From positions 1 to 38,732 of the forward strand of contig DATEMY010000534.1 in assembly GCA_035275345.1 (NCBI GenBank): a DNA stretch of 38,732 nucleotides, given 5' to 3'. How positions within the stretch are numbered: position 1 is the stretch's first letter; every line of letters begins with the position of its first letter. Made by a program: the position numbers and the translations under genes. This document shows, piece after piece, positions 14,710-24,015 of the stretch. The DNA comes from JAJVID01 sp035275345. Lineage in GTDB: Bacteria > Acidobacteriota > Blastocatellia > RBC074. The notes below the pieces were generated by a model. The model searched no databases and was not told the origin of the DNA. It worked only from the letters and a program-made list of their open reading frames with translations.

Positions 14710-17700
14710 ATGAAATTAAGAAAAGATCTCACACTTGTAGTCGTCTATCTCGTTGTGATCGCCTCAGCGATGGCGCTCGCCGCAATGCGCAATCAGGTTC
14801 GGGGCGCGCAAACGGCTCCCGCCGCTCCCGCCGCCAATCCGCAGCCAAGCCCGGCGGTCCGGCCGCGCTTTTCACTCTCGACAAATCGGGCTTACGGCAC
14901 GGACGAAAAGGCTCGCATCTACATCGGTTATCAGGGCATTGATTCGCTCGATTTCCGCGTCTACCAGGTCAGAGATCCGTTCAAGTTCTTCAGACAACTC
15001 AACAGCCCGCACCAGATGGGCGAAGAGGATAGGGGCGATGTGGCCGAAGTCGCCGCGACGGTTGAGCGCAAGCCGTCACTTTTGGAAACACTCCGCTCGT
15101 TCAAATCATCCGTTAATCGAGCCGTCAAGAACTATTTCCGGGGACAACTCCGCCGCGAATCGCGCGCCGCGTTCAACGACAAATTCCGATCGGGCGAGCA
15201 ACTGCCGCTGAACGTGGCAGACTTCGCTCGCGTGCCGCTGCTCAACCCAGATCAGTTGGTCGGAAAGTGGAAGCAGCTTCTGGAGCCGACCGCGGGTGAA
15301 TATGATACGCGGATGATCACGCTCGGCAATCAACCGCAGCCGGCGGGCGTATATTTGATCGAAGCAGTGAACGGCGACCTGCGCGCTTACACCATCGCAG
15401 TCGTCACAGACATAACAATGATCAACAAGACGACGCGGGACGGCCAGATGCTGGTCTATGTCGTTGATCGCAAATCGGGCGAACCCCGAGCCGACGTTCA
15501 GGTTGAGATCGTCAACGGAAAAAGGATCACCGCCACAGGGAAGACCGATGGGAATGGCGTGCTGAAGGTCTCGGTTCGGAAAGACCAATCCGCGGCCCAG
15601 AGCAGGGAAGCGGCGGCGCTCGTTCCGGCGGCCCCGCTACCGGAAGCCGACAATACCTACCTGGTGCTGGCCAGGCGAGGCGATCAATTCGCGGTATCGG
15701 ATCTGCAGCGCAGTTATTATGGCGGCTTTGAGGAAGAGATGGGGGGCGAAGAGGGACTCATAGCCAGTGAACGGATCGCCAGTTACATCTACACCGACAG
15801 GCCTGTCTATCGACCAGATCAGAAGGTTTATTTCAAAGGGATCGTCCGACATCTCAGCGATAGCGGTTACCAGATACCGACAGCTCGCACGGCCAGCGTA
15901 AAGATCTCCGATCAGAATAACAACGAGGTCTTCAACAAGGAATTGCCGATCTCCCCGCGCGGATCTTTCAGCGGTGAGGTCGATCTGCCGGCGGGCGCGT
16001 CGCTCGGCTACTATTCAATCATCGCGAATATCGACGACGCCACGATTCGCGGCTCATTTGACGTGGCCGAATACAAGAAGCCCGAATTCAAGGTCAAGGT
16101 CACGACGCCGAAAAGTTTTGTCCCCGTCGGCGATAAGACCAGGTTCACGGTCGAAGCCAAATACTTCGCCGGAGCGCCCGTGACCAATGGCGACGTTAAG
16201 TATTACGTCTATCGCTCGCGCTATTACCACTGGTGGTTCCGCGATGAAGACGACGACGGCTTTGGCGGTGGTGAGGGAGAAGAAGGCGAGGGCGACGGAG
16301 AAGGCTATCACGGTTACGGCAACGACATGGTGAAGGAGGGCGAAGGACGATTGGACGCGCAGGGCCGTCTGGCAGTCACCTTCGACGTTCCACCGCTGGA
16401 TGAGAGCCAGCCTTACGATTTCACCTACCGGCTGGAAGCCCAGGTGACAGATTCCTCGCGCCGCATGATGGAAGGCAAGGCCAGCTTCGTCGGCACGCGC
16501 GGCAAGGTAGTGGTTTTCGCGCGTCCTGAACGCTACGTCTATTACCAGAACGACAACGCGCGCATCAAAGTTAAAGCCACCGATTACGAAGGCCGTCCGG
16601 TCTCCTCGAAAGTCGCGCTCAAGTTCGTCGAGGTCAAATACGAGAGGGTCGAGGAGCGCTCTGGAGATAACGTCTACACCACCTATAAACCGGTCAAACG
16701 CGATCTCTCCTCCGCAGAAGTCACGACCAACTCGCAAGGCGAAGCCGCATACGATTACCGCATACCGATCACCGGCTCAATCCGGATCGAAACCTCAGTT
16801 GATGACAACGGCAAGCGGATTCCTTCCGACGCCGGGTATATCTACGCCAGTGACCGCAACAACCGCTGGTCTGACTGGGCCTATCGCGATTACGCTTCGA
16901 TCAAACTGATCCCGGACAAGAAATCATATCAGCCGGGCGAGACCGCGCACGTGCTGGCCATGCTGCCGACGGACAAAGCGCATTTGCTGGTGACAACCGA
17001 AATGACGTCCGTGATGGGCGCCTGGCGGGTTGACGCCGAAGGCCGCGGCGTGATGATTGACGTCAAGATCGAAGAGCGGTTCATTCCGAACGTCTACCTC
17101 AGCGTGACCTACGTGAAAAATGGCGAGATGTTCGAGAGCGACAAGAGCATCACAGTGCCCGCGCGGAGCAAGTTCCTCAACCTCGAGATCATTCCGGACA
17201 AGAAGGAGTACAAGCCGCGCGATCCCGCTTCGTACACTGTTATCGCACGCAACGCCGACGGCGCGCCCGCCGCCGGCGTCGAGCTCAGCCTGGGCGTTGT
17301 TGACGAAGCCATTTACAGCATCAGCCCCGACTCGTCGGGTGACATCCGCCGCGCGTTTTACGGCGCGCGTTACAACCGCGTAGAGACCAGCTTTTCATCC
17401 GCTTACAACTTCACCGGCTATTCCGGCGCCAAGCAGATGGAATTAGCCGCGAACAAACGTTCGTACCAGCTGGCGGATTTCAAAAACGATGAACAGCTCG
17501 TCGAGCCCAAGGTCCGCAAGGAATTCAAAGACACGGCGTTCTGGAAGCCTGACGTGATGACCGGCGCGGACGGCAAGGCGACTGTGAAATTCGAACTGCC
17601 CGAAAACCTGACGACGTGGCGCGCCACTGTCCGAGCGGTGACCGGCGACCTGCGAGTCGGTTCAATCGTCAGCCGCGTGCTCGCGCGCAAAGACCTGATA

Positions 17701-19644
17701 ATGCGGCTCGAAATTCCGCGCTTCATGACCGAAGGCGACACCGTCACCGTCTCAGGCATCGTTCACAACTATCTCGATTCCGATAAGGCCGCGCAGGTCA
17801 AGCTGGAAGTCATCGGCGCGAACATTCTGGACGCGGCGCAGCAGACCGTGACGGTTACAAAAGAAGGCGAGCAGCGCATCGATTGGCGCATCGCGGCCTC
17901 GCAGCTCGGCGAGGTGACCCTGATCGCGACGGCGAAGACCAATGTTGAGTCGGACGGCATTGAACTGAAACTGCCCGTCGTTCCGCAAGGTTTGAAGCAG
18001 ACCAGAGCCGCCGCCGCCGCGATTACCGAAGCGACGAGCGAACGGACATTCACCCTCGACATGCCCGCCAACGCCAATTCGCAGACGAGCGAGCTTCGCA
18101 TCGAAGCCGCCCCATCGATCGCCGGAGCGATGTTCGGGGCGCTCGATTACCTGACCGGCTATCCATACGGCTGCACCGAGCAGACGATGTCCAAATTCCT
18201 GCCGAACGTGATCGTCGCACAGGCGTTGAAGGACGTGAAGACGGCCACGATCAAAGCGTCGAACGATCTGAACAGGAAGGTTCAACTCGGACTTGATCGC
18301 CTTTACGGCTTCCAGCACCGCGACGGCGGCTGGGGCTGGTGGAAGGACGACAGTACGGATCCGTTTATGACCGCCTACGTGGTCGATGGATTGACGATTG
18401 CGCGACGCGCTGGTTACAACGTCAACGACTACAGGCTCAATCTCGGACGGGAGCGCGTCAAACAATTGCTCGTTTCGGGCAAATTGGAGGATGGGAAACC
18501 GATTGATCCCGAATCGCGCGCATATCTGGTCTACGCGCTCAACGTGAGCGGAGATGGCCCGAACGCAACCGATGCGCGTCACACCAACGATTTATTTACG
18601 AAACGCGCCGAACTGCAGCCGTACGGACGCGCGCTGCTGGCGCTCGCGCTGAAACACCGCGGTGATGATAATCGAGCCCGCCAGGTCGTCTCTGAGCTCG
18701 AACGCGAAGCGCGCGCGACTGAATTCGACGCGCACTGGGAGTCGACTCGCCGCCCGATGCTCGATTTCAGCGAGGACAACGATCTAGAAGCGACGGCCCT
18801 CTCGGTCAAAGCTCTGGCGCAGGTCAATCCCCAGAGCGCGACGCTCGCGAAAGCCGCGCGATGGCTGGTCGCCAATCGCCGCAACGGTTATTACTGGGAT
18901 TCGACCAAACACACGGCGTTCGCGATTTTCGCCCTCTCTGATTATCTGAAGGCCAGCCGAGAGCTTTCCGCCGATTACACGGTTGACGTTTACTTGAATG
19001 GCGAACAGGTGTTGGCGAAGCGCGTCACCGCTGCGGAGGCCGCGGCCGGACAGCCGATGGTCATCTCGACTAAGGGCGGCCAACTCCGCGGCTCCAATCA
19101 GGTGAAGGTGGTCAAGCGCGGAGTGGGCGCGCTCTACGCCTCGGCGACGCTCCATTACTACACGCTCGAGGAGAACATCGCTTCGCAATCGTCGAATGAT
19201 CTGAAACTGTCGCGCGAATACCTGCGGCTGCGCGTCAGTGAAGAAGGAGGCAAGCCGGCCTGGAAGGTGGAGCCGCTTTCGGGCGAATTACGCTCGGGCG
19301 ATCTGATCGTGGCGCGGTTGCGCTTGCGTGGCGCGCGAGCGCGGTACTTGATGATCGAAGACCCGATCCCGGCCGGCTGCGAACAACTCGCCCGCGTCAG
19401 CGGAATAGACCTCGATTACAGCGACGGGCGGTGGAGCGATTGGTATAACAACCGCGAATTCCGCGACCAGCGCACGGTCATCTTCGCCGATTATTTCGAC
19501 GGCGACGCGATTTTCCAGTACGCGTTGAGAGTGCAAATACCAGGCGAATTCAAAGTCGCGCCCGCGCGGGCTGAGTTGATGTATCAACCGACCGTGCAGG
19601 CCAACACTGAAAACGTGAAATTGAACATTCTTGATAAGAAATGA
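14710..19644 (+). CDS. bacterial alpha-2-macroglobulin with thioester
   Basis: A 1644-residue periplasmic protease trap. The N terminus has one hydrophobic segment (about 10-24, VVVYLVVIASAMALAA), a signal or membrane anchor. Macroglobulin domains follow, including the MG2-type IYTDRPVYRPDQKVYFKGIVR (about 358-378). The alpha-2-macroglobulin family core is seen in TTWRATVRAVTGDLRVG. The thioester is intact: Cys1155-Thr-Glu-Gln1158 in GYPYGCTEQTMSKFLPN, followed by the alpha/alpha toroid helices. An Asp/Glu/Gly-rich stretch at about 510-538 is an unusual acidic insertion. GGAGG lies 9 bases before the ATG. The stop overlaps the start of the next membrane protein. In E. coli the thioester-bearing homologue YfhM pairs with PBP1C, and YfaS with DUF1175; this locus combines DUF1175, a thioester protein and a downstream transpeptidase. 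Confidence 0.95.
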   Translation: MKLRKDLTLVVVYLVVIASAMALAAMRNQVRGAQTAPAAPAANPQPSPAVRPRFSLSTNRAYGTDEKARIYIGYQGIDSLDFRVYQVRDPFKFFRQLNSPHQMGEEDRGDVAEVAATVERKPSLLETLRSFKSSVNRAVKNYFRGQLRRESRAAFNDKFRSGEQLPLNVADFARVPLLNPDQLVGKWKQLLEPTAGEYDTRMITLGNQPQPAGVYLIEAVNGDLRAYTIAVVTDITMINKTTRDGQMLVYVVDRKSGEPRADVQVEIVNGKRITATGKTDGNGVLKVSVRKDQSAAQSREAAALVPAAPLPEADNTYLVLARRGDQFAVSDLQRSYYGGFEEEMGGEEGLIASERIASYIYTDRPVYRPDQKVYFKGIVRHLSDSGYQIPTARTASVKISDQNNNEVFNKELPISPRGSFSGEVDLPAGASLGYYSIIANIDDATIRGSFDVAEYKKPEFKVKVTTPKSFVPVGDKTRFTVEAKYFAGAPVTNGDVKYYVYRSRYYHWWFRDEDDDGFGGGEGEEGEGDGEGYHGYGNDMVKEGEGRLDAQGRLAVTFDVPPLDESQPYDFTYRLEAQVTDSSRRMMEGKASFVGTRGKVVVFARPERYVYYQNDNARIKVKATDYEGRPVSSKVALKFVEVKYERVEERSGDNVYTTYKPVKRDLSSAEVTTNSQGEAAYDYRIPITGSIRIETSVDDNGKRIPSDAGYIYASDRNNRWSDWAYRDYASIKLIPDKKSYQPGETAHVLAMLPTDKAHLLVTTEMTSVMGAWRVDAEGRGVMIDVKIEERFIPNVYLSVTYVKNGEMFESDKSITVPARSKFLNLEIIPDKKEYKPRDPASYTVIARNADGAPAAGVELSLGVVDEAIYSISPDSSGDIRRAFYGARYNRVETSFSSAYNFTGYSGAKQMELAANKRSYQLADFKNDEQLVEPKVRKEFKDTAFWKPDVMTGADGKATVKFELPENLTTWRATVRAVTGDLRVGSIVSRVLARKDLIMRLEIPRFMTEGDTVTVSGIVHNYLDSDKAAQVKLEVIGANILDAAQQTVTVTKEGEQRIDWRIAASQLGEVTLIATAKTNVESDGIELKLPVVPQGLKQTRAAAAAITEATSERTFTLDMPANANSQTSELRIEAAPSIAGAMFGALDYLTGYPYGCTEQTMSKFLPNVIVAQALKDVKTATIKASNDLNRKVQLGLDRLYGFQHRDGGWGWWKDDSTDPFMTAYVVDGLTIARRAGYNVNDYRLNLGRERVKQLLVSGKLEDGKPIDPESRAYLVYALNVSGDGPNATDARHTNDLFTKRAELQPYGRALLALALKHRGDDNRARQVVSELEREARATEFDAHWESTRRPMLDFSEDNDLEATALSVKALAQVNPQSATLAKAARWLVANRRNGYYWDSTKHTAFAIFALSDYLKASRELSADYTVDVYLNGEQVLAKRVTAAEAAAGQPMVISTKGGQLRGSNQVKVVKRGVGALYASATLHYYTLEENIASQSSNDLKLSREYLRLRVSEEGGKPAWKVEPLSGELRSGDLIVARLRLRGARARYLMIEDPIPAGCEQLARVSGIDLDYSDGRWSDWYNNREFRDQRTVIFADYFDGDAIFQYALRVQIPGEFKVAPARAELMYQPTVQANTENVKLNILDKK

Positions 19645-20420
19645 TGATCAAAGATATCTTTCACTCAATCGCATCAGCCGGGAAGAGGCTCTTCGCCAAC
19701 TGGGCCGCGTTATTGATTTCGCTCTTGCTGTACTTGGCGCTCCTTGCGGCCCTCTACGCGTTTTTCACCATCCGGGAAGCGACCATGTCGCAGGTGGCGC
19801 TGAACCTGATCCTGCCGATTGTGGCCATCGCGCTATTCTTCCTGATTCAGGCTATGGGATTGAGTTATGTCCGAATCGGCGTCGGCGCGGGATATTTGTT
19901 AAAACGCTCGTTCAAAGACTGCTGGAAGATTCTCCTCGCCAGCCTGCCGCTGATTCTGTTCGCCTGGTTGATCGTTTATCTCTTCGGAAAAGCCGATCAG
20001 ACATTCTTCACTAAATCCCTCACTGCCGGATCTAAGATCAGGGAGTGGGGCGCAATCGGCGCCCACGCGGCGCAAATCCTTCTGCTCTACGTCCTGCTTC
20101 CCCTGCTTGCAATCCATCTTTGGATTGCGACAGTAGGCGAAGGCGTCGTGGCGGCGTTTAGGGGATTCGGACGTAGCGTGGCGCGCGCGCTGGCGCTACG
20201 ATCATTGCTGATCTACCTGGTGATTTGCGCCGTCTTTGGCGGAATGGTCTATTTTCTGTTTTTCCAACAGGCCGCGTTCAAAGGCGCGTGGACTCAGCTT
20301 TGGGCGGTCGGAATAAAGACCGCGCTGATCCTGTTAATGGTGTTCATCGGTTGGTTACTGACGCTCGGCTCGATAGCTGAGTTGACGGCGCGGCGAGCGA
20401 TGAAAGAATTGGAGGCTTGA
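19641..20420 (+). CDS. polytopic membrane protein of unknown function
   Basis: A 259-residue protein with about six hydrophobic helices (for example LLISLLLYLALLAALYAFF, ILPIVAIALFFLIQAMGL, ILLASLPLILFAWLIVYLF, ILLLYVLLPLLAIHLWI, LLIYLVICAVFGGMVYFLFF, IKTALILLMVFIGWLLTLG). No catalytic motif is visible. It starts in an ATGA overlap with the macroglobulin stop (19641-19644), so it is translated with it and is probably an inner-membrane partner of the envelope system; a second ATG follows at 19644. The family is not recognised. Confidence 0.75.
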   Translation: MMIKDIFHSIASAGKRLFANWAALLISLLLYLALLAALYAFFTIREATMSQVALNLILPIVAIALFFLIQAMGLSYVRIGVGAGYLLKRSFKDCWKILLASLPLILFAWLIVYLFGKADQTFFTKSLTAGSKIREWGAIGAHAAQILLLYVLLPLLAIHLWIATVGEGVVAAFRGFGRSVARALALRSLLIYLVICAVFGGMVYFLFFQQAAFKGAWTQLWAVGIKTALILLMVFIGWLLTLGSIAELTARRAMKELEA

Positions 20421-20997
20421 GATGTCGAATCAAAGCTGGGTCGAGTCACGCATTTCCGCTCCCAGTCGCCGCAGCGACTGAAAAGTCTACGTAACCGCTC
20501 TCCCGGCTTTGATGGTCTATGAAAAATAAATGCAACCAAGTTGGAGGCGACAGACTTTAGAGTGCGGGTGCTTGGGATTCTGCTGGCGAATTCTGAAAAT
20601 GAGTCTTTCGATTCTTAGCTCCGGAGGAGCGGCATGTTGATAGAAATTGGCAGACAAATTTCCCCAGCTCCGTAGGAGCGACATGTGCGAGATGTCGCTC
20701 CTACGGAGCTGGGAGTTTTATCGGTCAACGTTTTCTATAAACATTCCGCGCCTACGGCGCTCCGGAATTGCGGATTTCGCCAGCAGAATCCCAAGCTCGC
20801 GCACTTTAAAGGCTCCGCCGTAATTCGTCTGCCTTGTGTCAATCCCGAGTTTGACTGAGTGGTTGCAATTATTTTTCAAAGACCATAAAAGCTGGGCTAA
20901 GCTCTCGCCGGGCTCCGAGGCAGGAAAATTGTCATTTCAAAAACTCGTAAAAAGTCGCCGATACGTAAGCATCTGGTGAACTGATCCTTGGATTTCC
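20421..20997. other. intergenic region dominated by a palindromic element
   Basis: Just after the membrane protein a small hairpin, CAGTCG (20463-20468) with CGACTG (20475-20480), is followed by AAAAGTC and could terminate transcription weakly. The rest holds the large nested palindrome at 20505-20892. No gene is visible and no convincing ribosome-binding site precedes the next gene. Confidence 0.6.
20505..20892. mobile_element. 388-bp nested palindrome, MITE-like
   Basis: The whole segment folds on itself. Outer arms 20505-20538 and 20860-20892 are close inverted copies (sharing ATGGTCT and GAAAAATAA). Next inward are arms sharing CTTGGGATTCTGCTGGCGAA (about 20570-20589, inverted at about 20776-20795), then arms around 20618-20646 and about 20733-20762 (AGCTCCGGAGGAGCGGCATG region). 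The core is a perfect 22-bp stem, 20663-20684 with 20692-20713, with a 7-base loop. It encodes no protein. Such elements usually spread using a transposase supplied elsewhere; that origin is inference. Confidence 0.75.
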
Positions 20998-23982
20998 ATG
21001 GATTATTCAGAACTCTTCTCTGAGAACCATATAGCGACGCTCCACAGCGTTATGTTTAGTTGTCTGATAAAGCTCGGGCTCCTGGTCGCGCTTCTGTCTT
21101 CCTGCGCGGCGCATCAAGCTCAGCCTACCGCCAATTCATCGCAATCAGTTCCCACCCTCTCCGAATCCGAGCTCGACGCCGCCCTGCAAAAAATAGCCGA
21201 AGATTCGCTCGGCGAACGCGAAGGCGCGATCGTCGTGATTGATCCGCAAAACGGCAGGATACGCGCCGTCGTCAATCCCCGCCTCGCATTTGAACAGACT
21301 TTCCCTCCCGGCTCAGCAATCAAACCTTTTACTGCTCTGGCCGCGTTGCGCTCGGGGGTGATTGACCGCGAAATTCGCCATCAATGCCAGACGCGTTACG
21401 CCCGCGAAGGTTTTGAGATTGTTTGCTCGCATCCAGCCAGCAATTCGCCGTTCAACCTGTCGCAAGCCCTGGCGTATTCCTGCAACAACTTTTTCGCGCG
21501 TGTGGGCGAGAGGTTGAGCGAAGGCGCGTTCAATTCGACGCTCAGCGCGTTCGGGTTCGGCGAGAAGACGGGCGTGAACTCGAATGAGTCTGCTGGCGAA
21601 TTGCCTCGACGCGATTGGAGCGTGCGCGACGCGTTGGGCGAGAGCGACCATCTGCTGGTCACACCGGTTCAACTGATCACAGCATACGCCGCGTTAGTCA
21701 ACGGCGGACATCTTTATCGCCCGCAGCGATCGACTGATCACAGCCTGATCGCGCAGGAGAGGCTTCGTTTGAACATCGCGCCCGAACATCGCGCCGCGTT
21801 GATCGAGGGGATGCGGGGCTCGGTGAAATACGGCACTGCGTCGAAATCCGGTCTCGGCTCGGCGCCATTTTACGTTTTCGGAAAGACCGGCACTTCGACC
21901 TCCAGCGTCAGGTGGCGCACCCAAGGCTGGTTTGTCGGATTCGCCGCCGAGAAAAGCCCGGTCGGACCGCCGCGAGCCGAGCAGGTCAAGCTAGTCGCGC
22001 TGGTTTTCCTCAAACGCGCGCACGGCTCGCAGGCGGCGGAAGTTGCCAAACCGATCTTTGATTGCGGATTGCGGATCGCGGATTGCGGATTGCAGAAGGC
22101 GGGAGAGAGAGTGGGAGAAGAGGAAAAGGGAAGAGAGTGTGAAGCGGGACTTCTGCGAGCCTCTGCGCTGTCTCAGCGCGACTGCGGCGGCAATGATCTT
22201 GAAATGACGCCGGCTTCGTTTCCACTCGACGTCCCAAACGAAAAAAATCCGCAATCCGCAATCCGCAATCCGCAATCGGTTGATCCGCAATCCGCAATCC
22301 ACAATCCGCAATCAAGTGATCCGCAATCCGCAATCCGCATCCCGCAATCAATTAAAATCCATTCGGTCAGCGAAAACCTCACGCGTGAGACCCCCTTGGA
22401 AGACTATCTGACAGGCGTGCTGGCCGCCGAATCCAGCGTGGAGAACGAGGTCGAAGCGTTGAAGGCTCAAGCCATCGTCAGTCGTACTTTCGCCTTGAAG
22501 AACCTCGGGCGGCATGCGCGTGAAGGCTACGACTTCTGCTCAACCACGCATTGCCAGCGCTACGTATTTCCGAAGACAAAGGGCGCTGTGAATGCCGCCG
22601 CGCGACGGGCGGTTGAGGAGACGGCGGGCGTGATTTTGAGCGATCCATTAAGCGGGAAAACTGGCGCGGGTGGAGCGGAGCGGGTTGTAGACGCGTACTT
22701 TCATGCCTCGTGCGGGGGAATGACAGCCAATATCGAGACGCTTTGGGGATCGGCGGCCCCCTCTTACCTTCGCGGCGTGCGCGATGATTTCTGCGCGACG
22801 TCGCCGCATCGGCGCTGGACTCAACATATTCCGGCCGATCGGCTCGCAAAGGCGTTGCAGAGCGATGAACGCGCGAATGCCGGCGCGCAGATCGTTTCGA
22901 TCACCGTCACCAAACGCGATGCGACGGGCAGGGCTGAAATCGTCGCGATCGAGGGCGCGCGGCGGCGCCTGGTTCGTGGTTGGGATTTCAAGATCATTGT
23001 CGGAAGGAGCCTGGGATGGCAGGTGATCAAAAGCTCGCGGTTTGTAGTCACTCGCGCGGGCAATAATTTCGTCTTTCGCGGCGGCGGCTTCGGCCATGGA
23101 CTAGGGCTCTGTCAGGAAGGAGCGCACGTGGCGGCGCGGCGTGGAATGAGTCACCGTCAGATTCTCAATCATTATTTTCCAGGAACCAGGTTGACGAGCA
23201 TAAACTCGTCCGTAAGCGATCTAACCGATGGTTCATCGGTCGCCTTCACGAAGGCTGCGCTGGGATCAGCGCAAACAGTAGGGCTTATGATGCGATCTCC
23301 AATCCGCTTGCAGAAATCGAAGACCGCGATCCTCTCCAGCGAACATTTCCGGGCAACCTATCCCGCGAGCGCCGCCACGCAATCAGTCGAATACGCGCTT
23401 CGCGCGCTCGAAAACGCCCGCGCCGACCTGCTGCGGCGTCTGGAGGCGGCTTCGCTGAGACTGGCGGAGAAAGGGCCATATGACGTTGTGATTCACGCGA
23501 CGACGGCCGATTTCATCGCTGCCACAGGACAATCCGGCTGGGCCGCGGGCGCGACTCATGGGAAGCGAATCGAACTGCAACCGCTCAGCCTGCTCGAGCG
23601 GCGCGGAATCCTGAACGCGACTTTGCGTCACGAGATGACGCATGCGGCGATAGAGGCGTTGAGCGATGGGCGCGCGCCTCGGTGGATGGCCGAAGGGGTG
23701 GCGATTTACGTCGCGGGCGAAGCGGCGAAGCTTCCGCGAATCGAAAAAAAGGACAGGCTCTCGCGAGATGAGTTGGAACGTAAGTTGGCGCAACCAACTT
23801 CGGTCGTTGAATCGCGCAAACTTTATGCGATGGCTTATCATGAGATTCGCGCGATGATCGAAGCGGAAGGCGAGGCGGGCGTCTGGCGGCGCCTTGCGCG
23901 CGGGACTGCGCCTAAGCAAGCGTTTGATCCCACGCGCGACCGCTTGCTGGCGAGCGCAGTACTGTATATATCATTTGGCTAA
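20998..23982 (+). CDS. fusion of penicillin-binding transpeptidase, SpoIID domain and HExxH peptidase domain
   Basis: A 994-residue exported protein. Residues 19-36 form a lipoprotein-type signal (lipobox LSSC, Cys36), so ATG 21052 may be the true start. Residues about 75-350 are a penicillin-binding transpeptidase domain with all three motifs: Ser106-x-x-Lys109, Ser161-Cys-Asn163 and Lys296-Thr-Gly298; there is no glycosyltransferase domain. Residues about 354-452 are a linker encoded by an inverted tandem repeat. Residues about 455-735 are SpoIID/LytB-like: LEDYLTGVLAAESS with the expected catalytic Glu478, EALKAQAIVSRTFAL, and GFGHGLGLCQEGA. Residues about 750-994 resemble peptidase MA-like gluzincins: His878-Glu-Met-Thr-His882, with Glu899 in WMAEG. 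It should cross-link and trim peptidoglycan on the periplasmic side. It follows the macroglobulin cluster on the same strand. Confidence 0.85.
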   Translation: MDYSELFSENHIATLHSVMFSCLIKLGLLVALLSSCAAHQAQPTANSSQSVPTLSESELDAALQKIAEDSLGEREGAIVVIDPQNGRIRAVVNPRLAFEQTFPPGSAIKPFTALAALRSGVIDREIRHQCQTRYAREGFEIVCSHPASNSPFNLSQALAYSCNNFFARVGERLSEGAFNSTLSAFGFGEKTGVNSNESAGELPRRDWSVRDALGESDHLLVTPVQLITAYAALVNGGHLYRPQRSTDHSLIAQERLRLNIAPEHRAALIEGMRGSVKYGTASKSGLGSAPFYVFGKTGTSTSSVRWRTQGWFVGFAAEKSPVGPPRAEQVKLVALVFLKRAHGSQAAEVAKPIFDCGLRIADCGLQKAGERVGEEEKGRECEAGLLRASALSQRDCGGNDLEMTPASFPLDVPNEKNPQSAIRNPQSVDPQSAIHNPQSSDPQSAIRIPQSIKIHSVSENLTRETPLEDYLTGVLAAESSVENEVEALKAQAIVSRTFALKNLGRHAREGYDFCSTTHCQRYVFPKTKGAVNAAARRAVEETAGVILSDPLSGKTGAGGAERVVDAYFHASCGGMTANIETLWGSAAPSYLRGVRDDFCATSPHRRWTQHIPADRLAKALQSDERANAGAQIVSITVTKRDATGRAEIVAIEGARRRLVRGWDFKIIVGRSLGWQVIKSSRFVVTRAGNNFVFRGGGFGHGLGLCQEGAHVAARRGMSHRQILNHYFPGTRLTSINSSVSDLTDGSSVAFTKAALGSAQTVGLMMRSPIRLQKSKTAILSSEHFRATYPASAATQSVEYALRALENARADLLRRLEAASLRLAEKGPYDVVIHATTADFIAATGQSGWAAGATHGKRIELQPLSLLERRGILNATLRHEMTHAAIEALSDGRAPRWMAEGVAIYVAGEAAKLPRIEKKDRLSRDELERKLAQPTSVVESRKLYAMAYHEIRAMIEAEGEAGVWRRLARGTAPKQAFDPTRDRLLASAVLYISFG
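22060..22348. repeat. in-frame inverted array of 7-bp tandem repeats inside a gene
   Basis: Five GATTGCG-type units run from 22060 to 22094. After 152 bases of different sequence come eleven ATCCGCA-type units (the reverse complement) in three blocks, 22247-22274, 22283-22310 and 22319-22339. The whole insert keeps the reading frame, encoding DCGLRIADCGL at one end and NPQSAIRNPQS-type peptides at the other. It lies exactly between the transpeptidase and SpoIID domains. Confidence 0.92.
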
Positions 23983-24012
23983 TACTCCCCCGCCACAAAT
24001 TCGAGGAGTATT
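23981..24012 (+). promoter_or_regulatory. hairpin covering the ribosome-binding site of the zinc-ribbon gene
   Basis: AATACTCC (23981-23988) pairs with GGAGTATT (24005-24012). The right arm contains most of the GAGGAG ribosome-binding site for the ATG at 24016, and the left arm begins in the stop codon of the upstream gene. A ribosome finishing the upstream gene would open the stem, so translational coupling is likely (inference). Confidence 0.45.
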
Positions 24013-24015
24013 CTT

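Noticed and set aside
17752..18582. 276-codon antisense frame under the macroglobulin gene
   Set aside because: Shadow of a well-supported coding frame with no start signal or recognisable domain.
22060..22348. Possible CRISPR array
   Set aside because: Units are 7 bp, contiguous without spacers, and the two halves are in opposite orientation.
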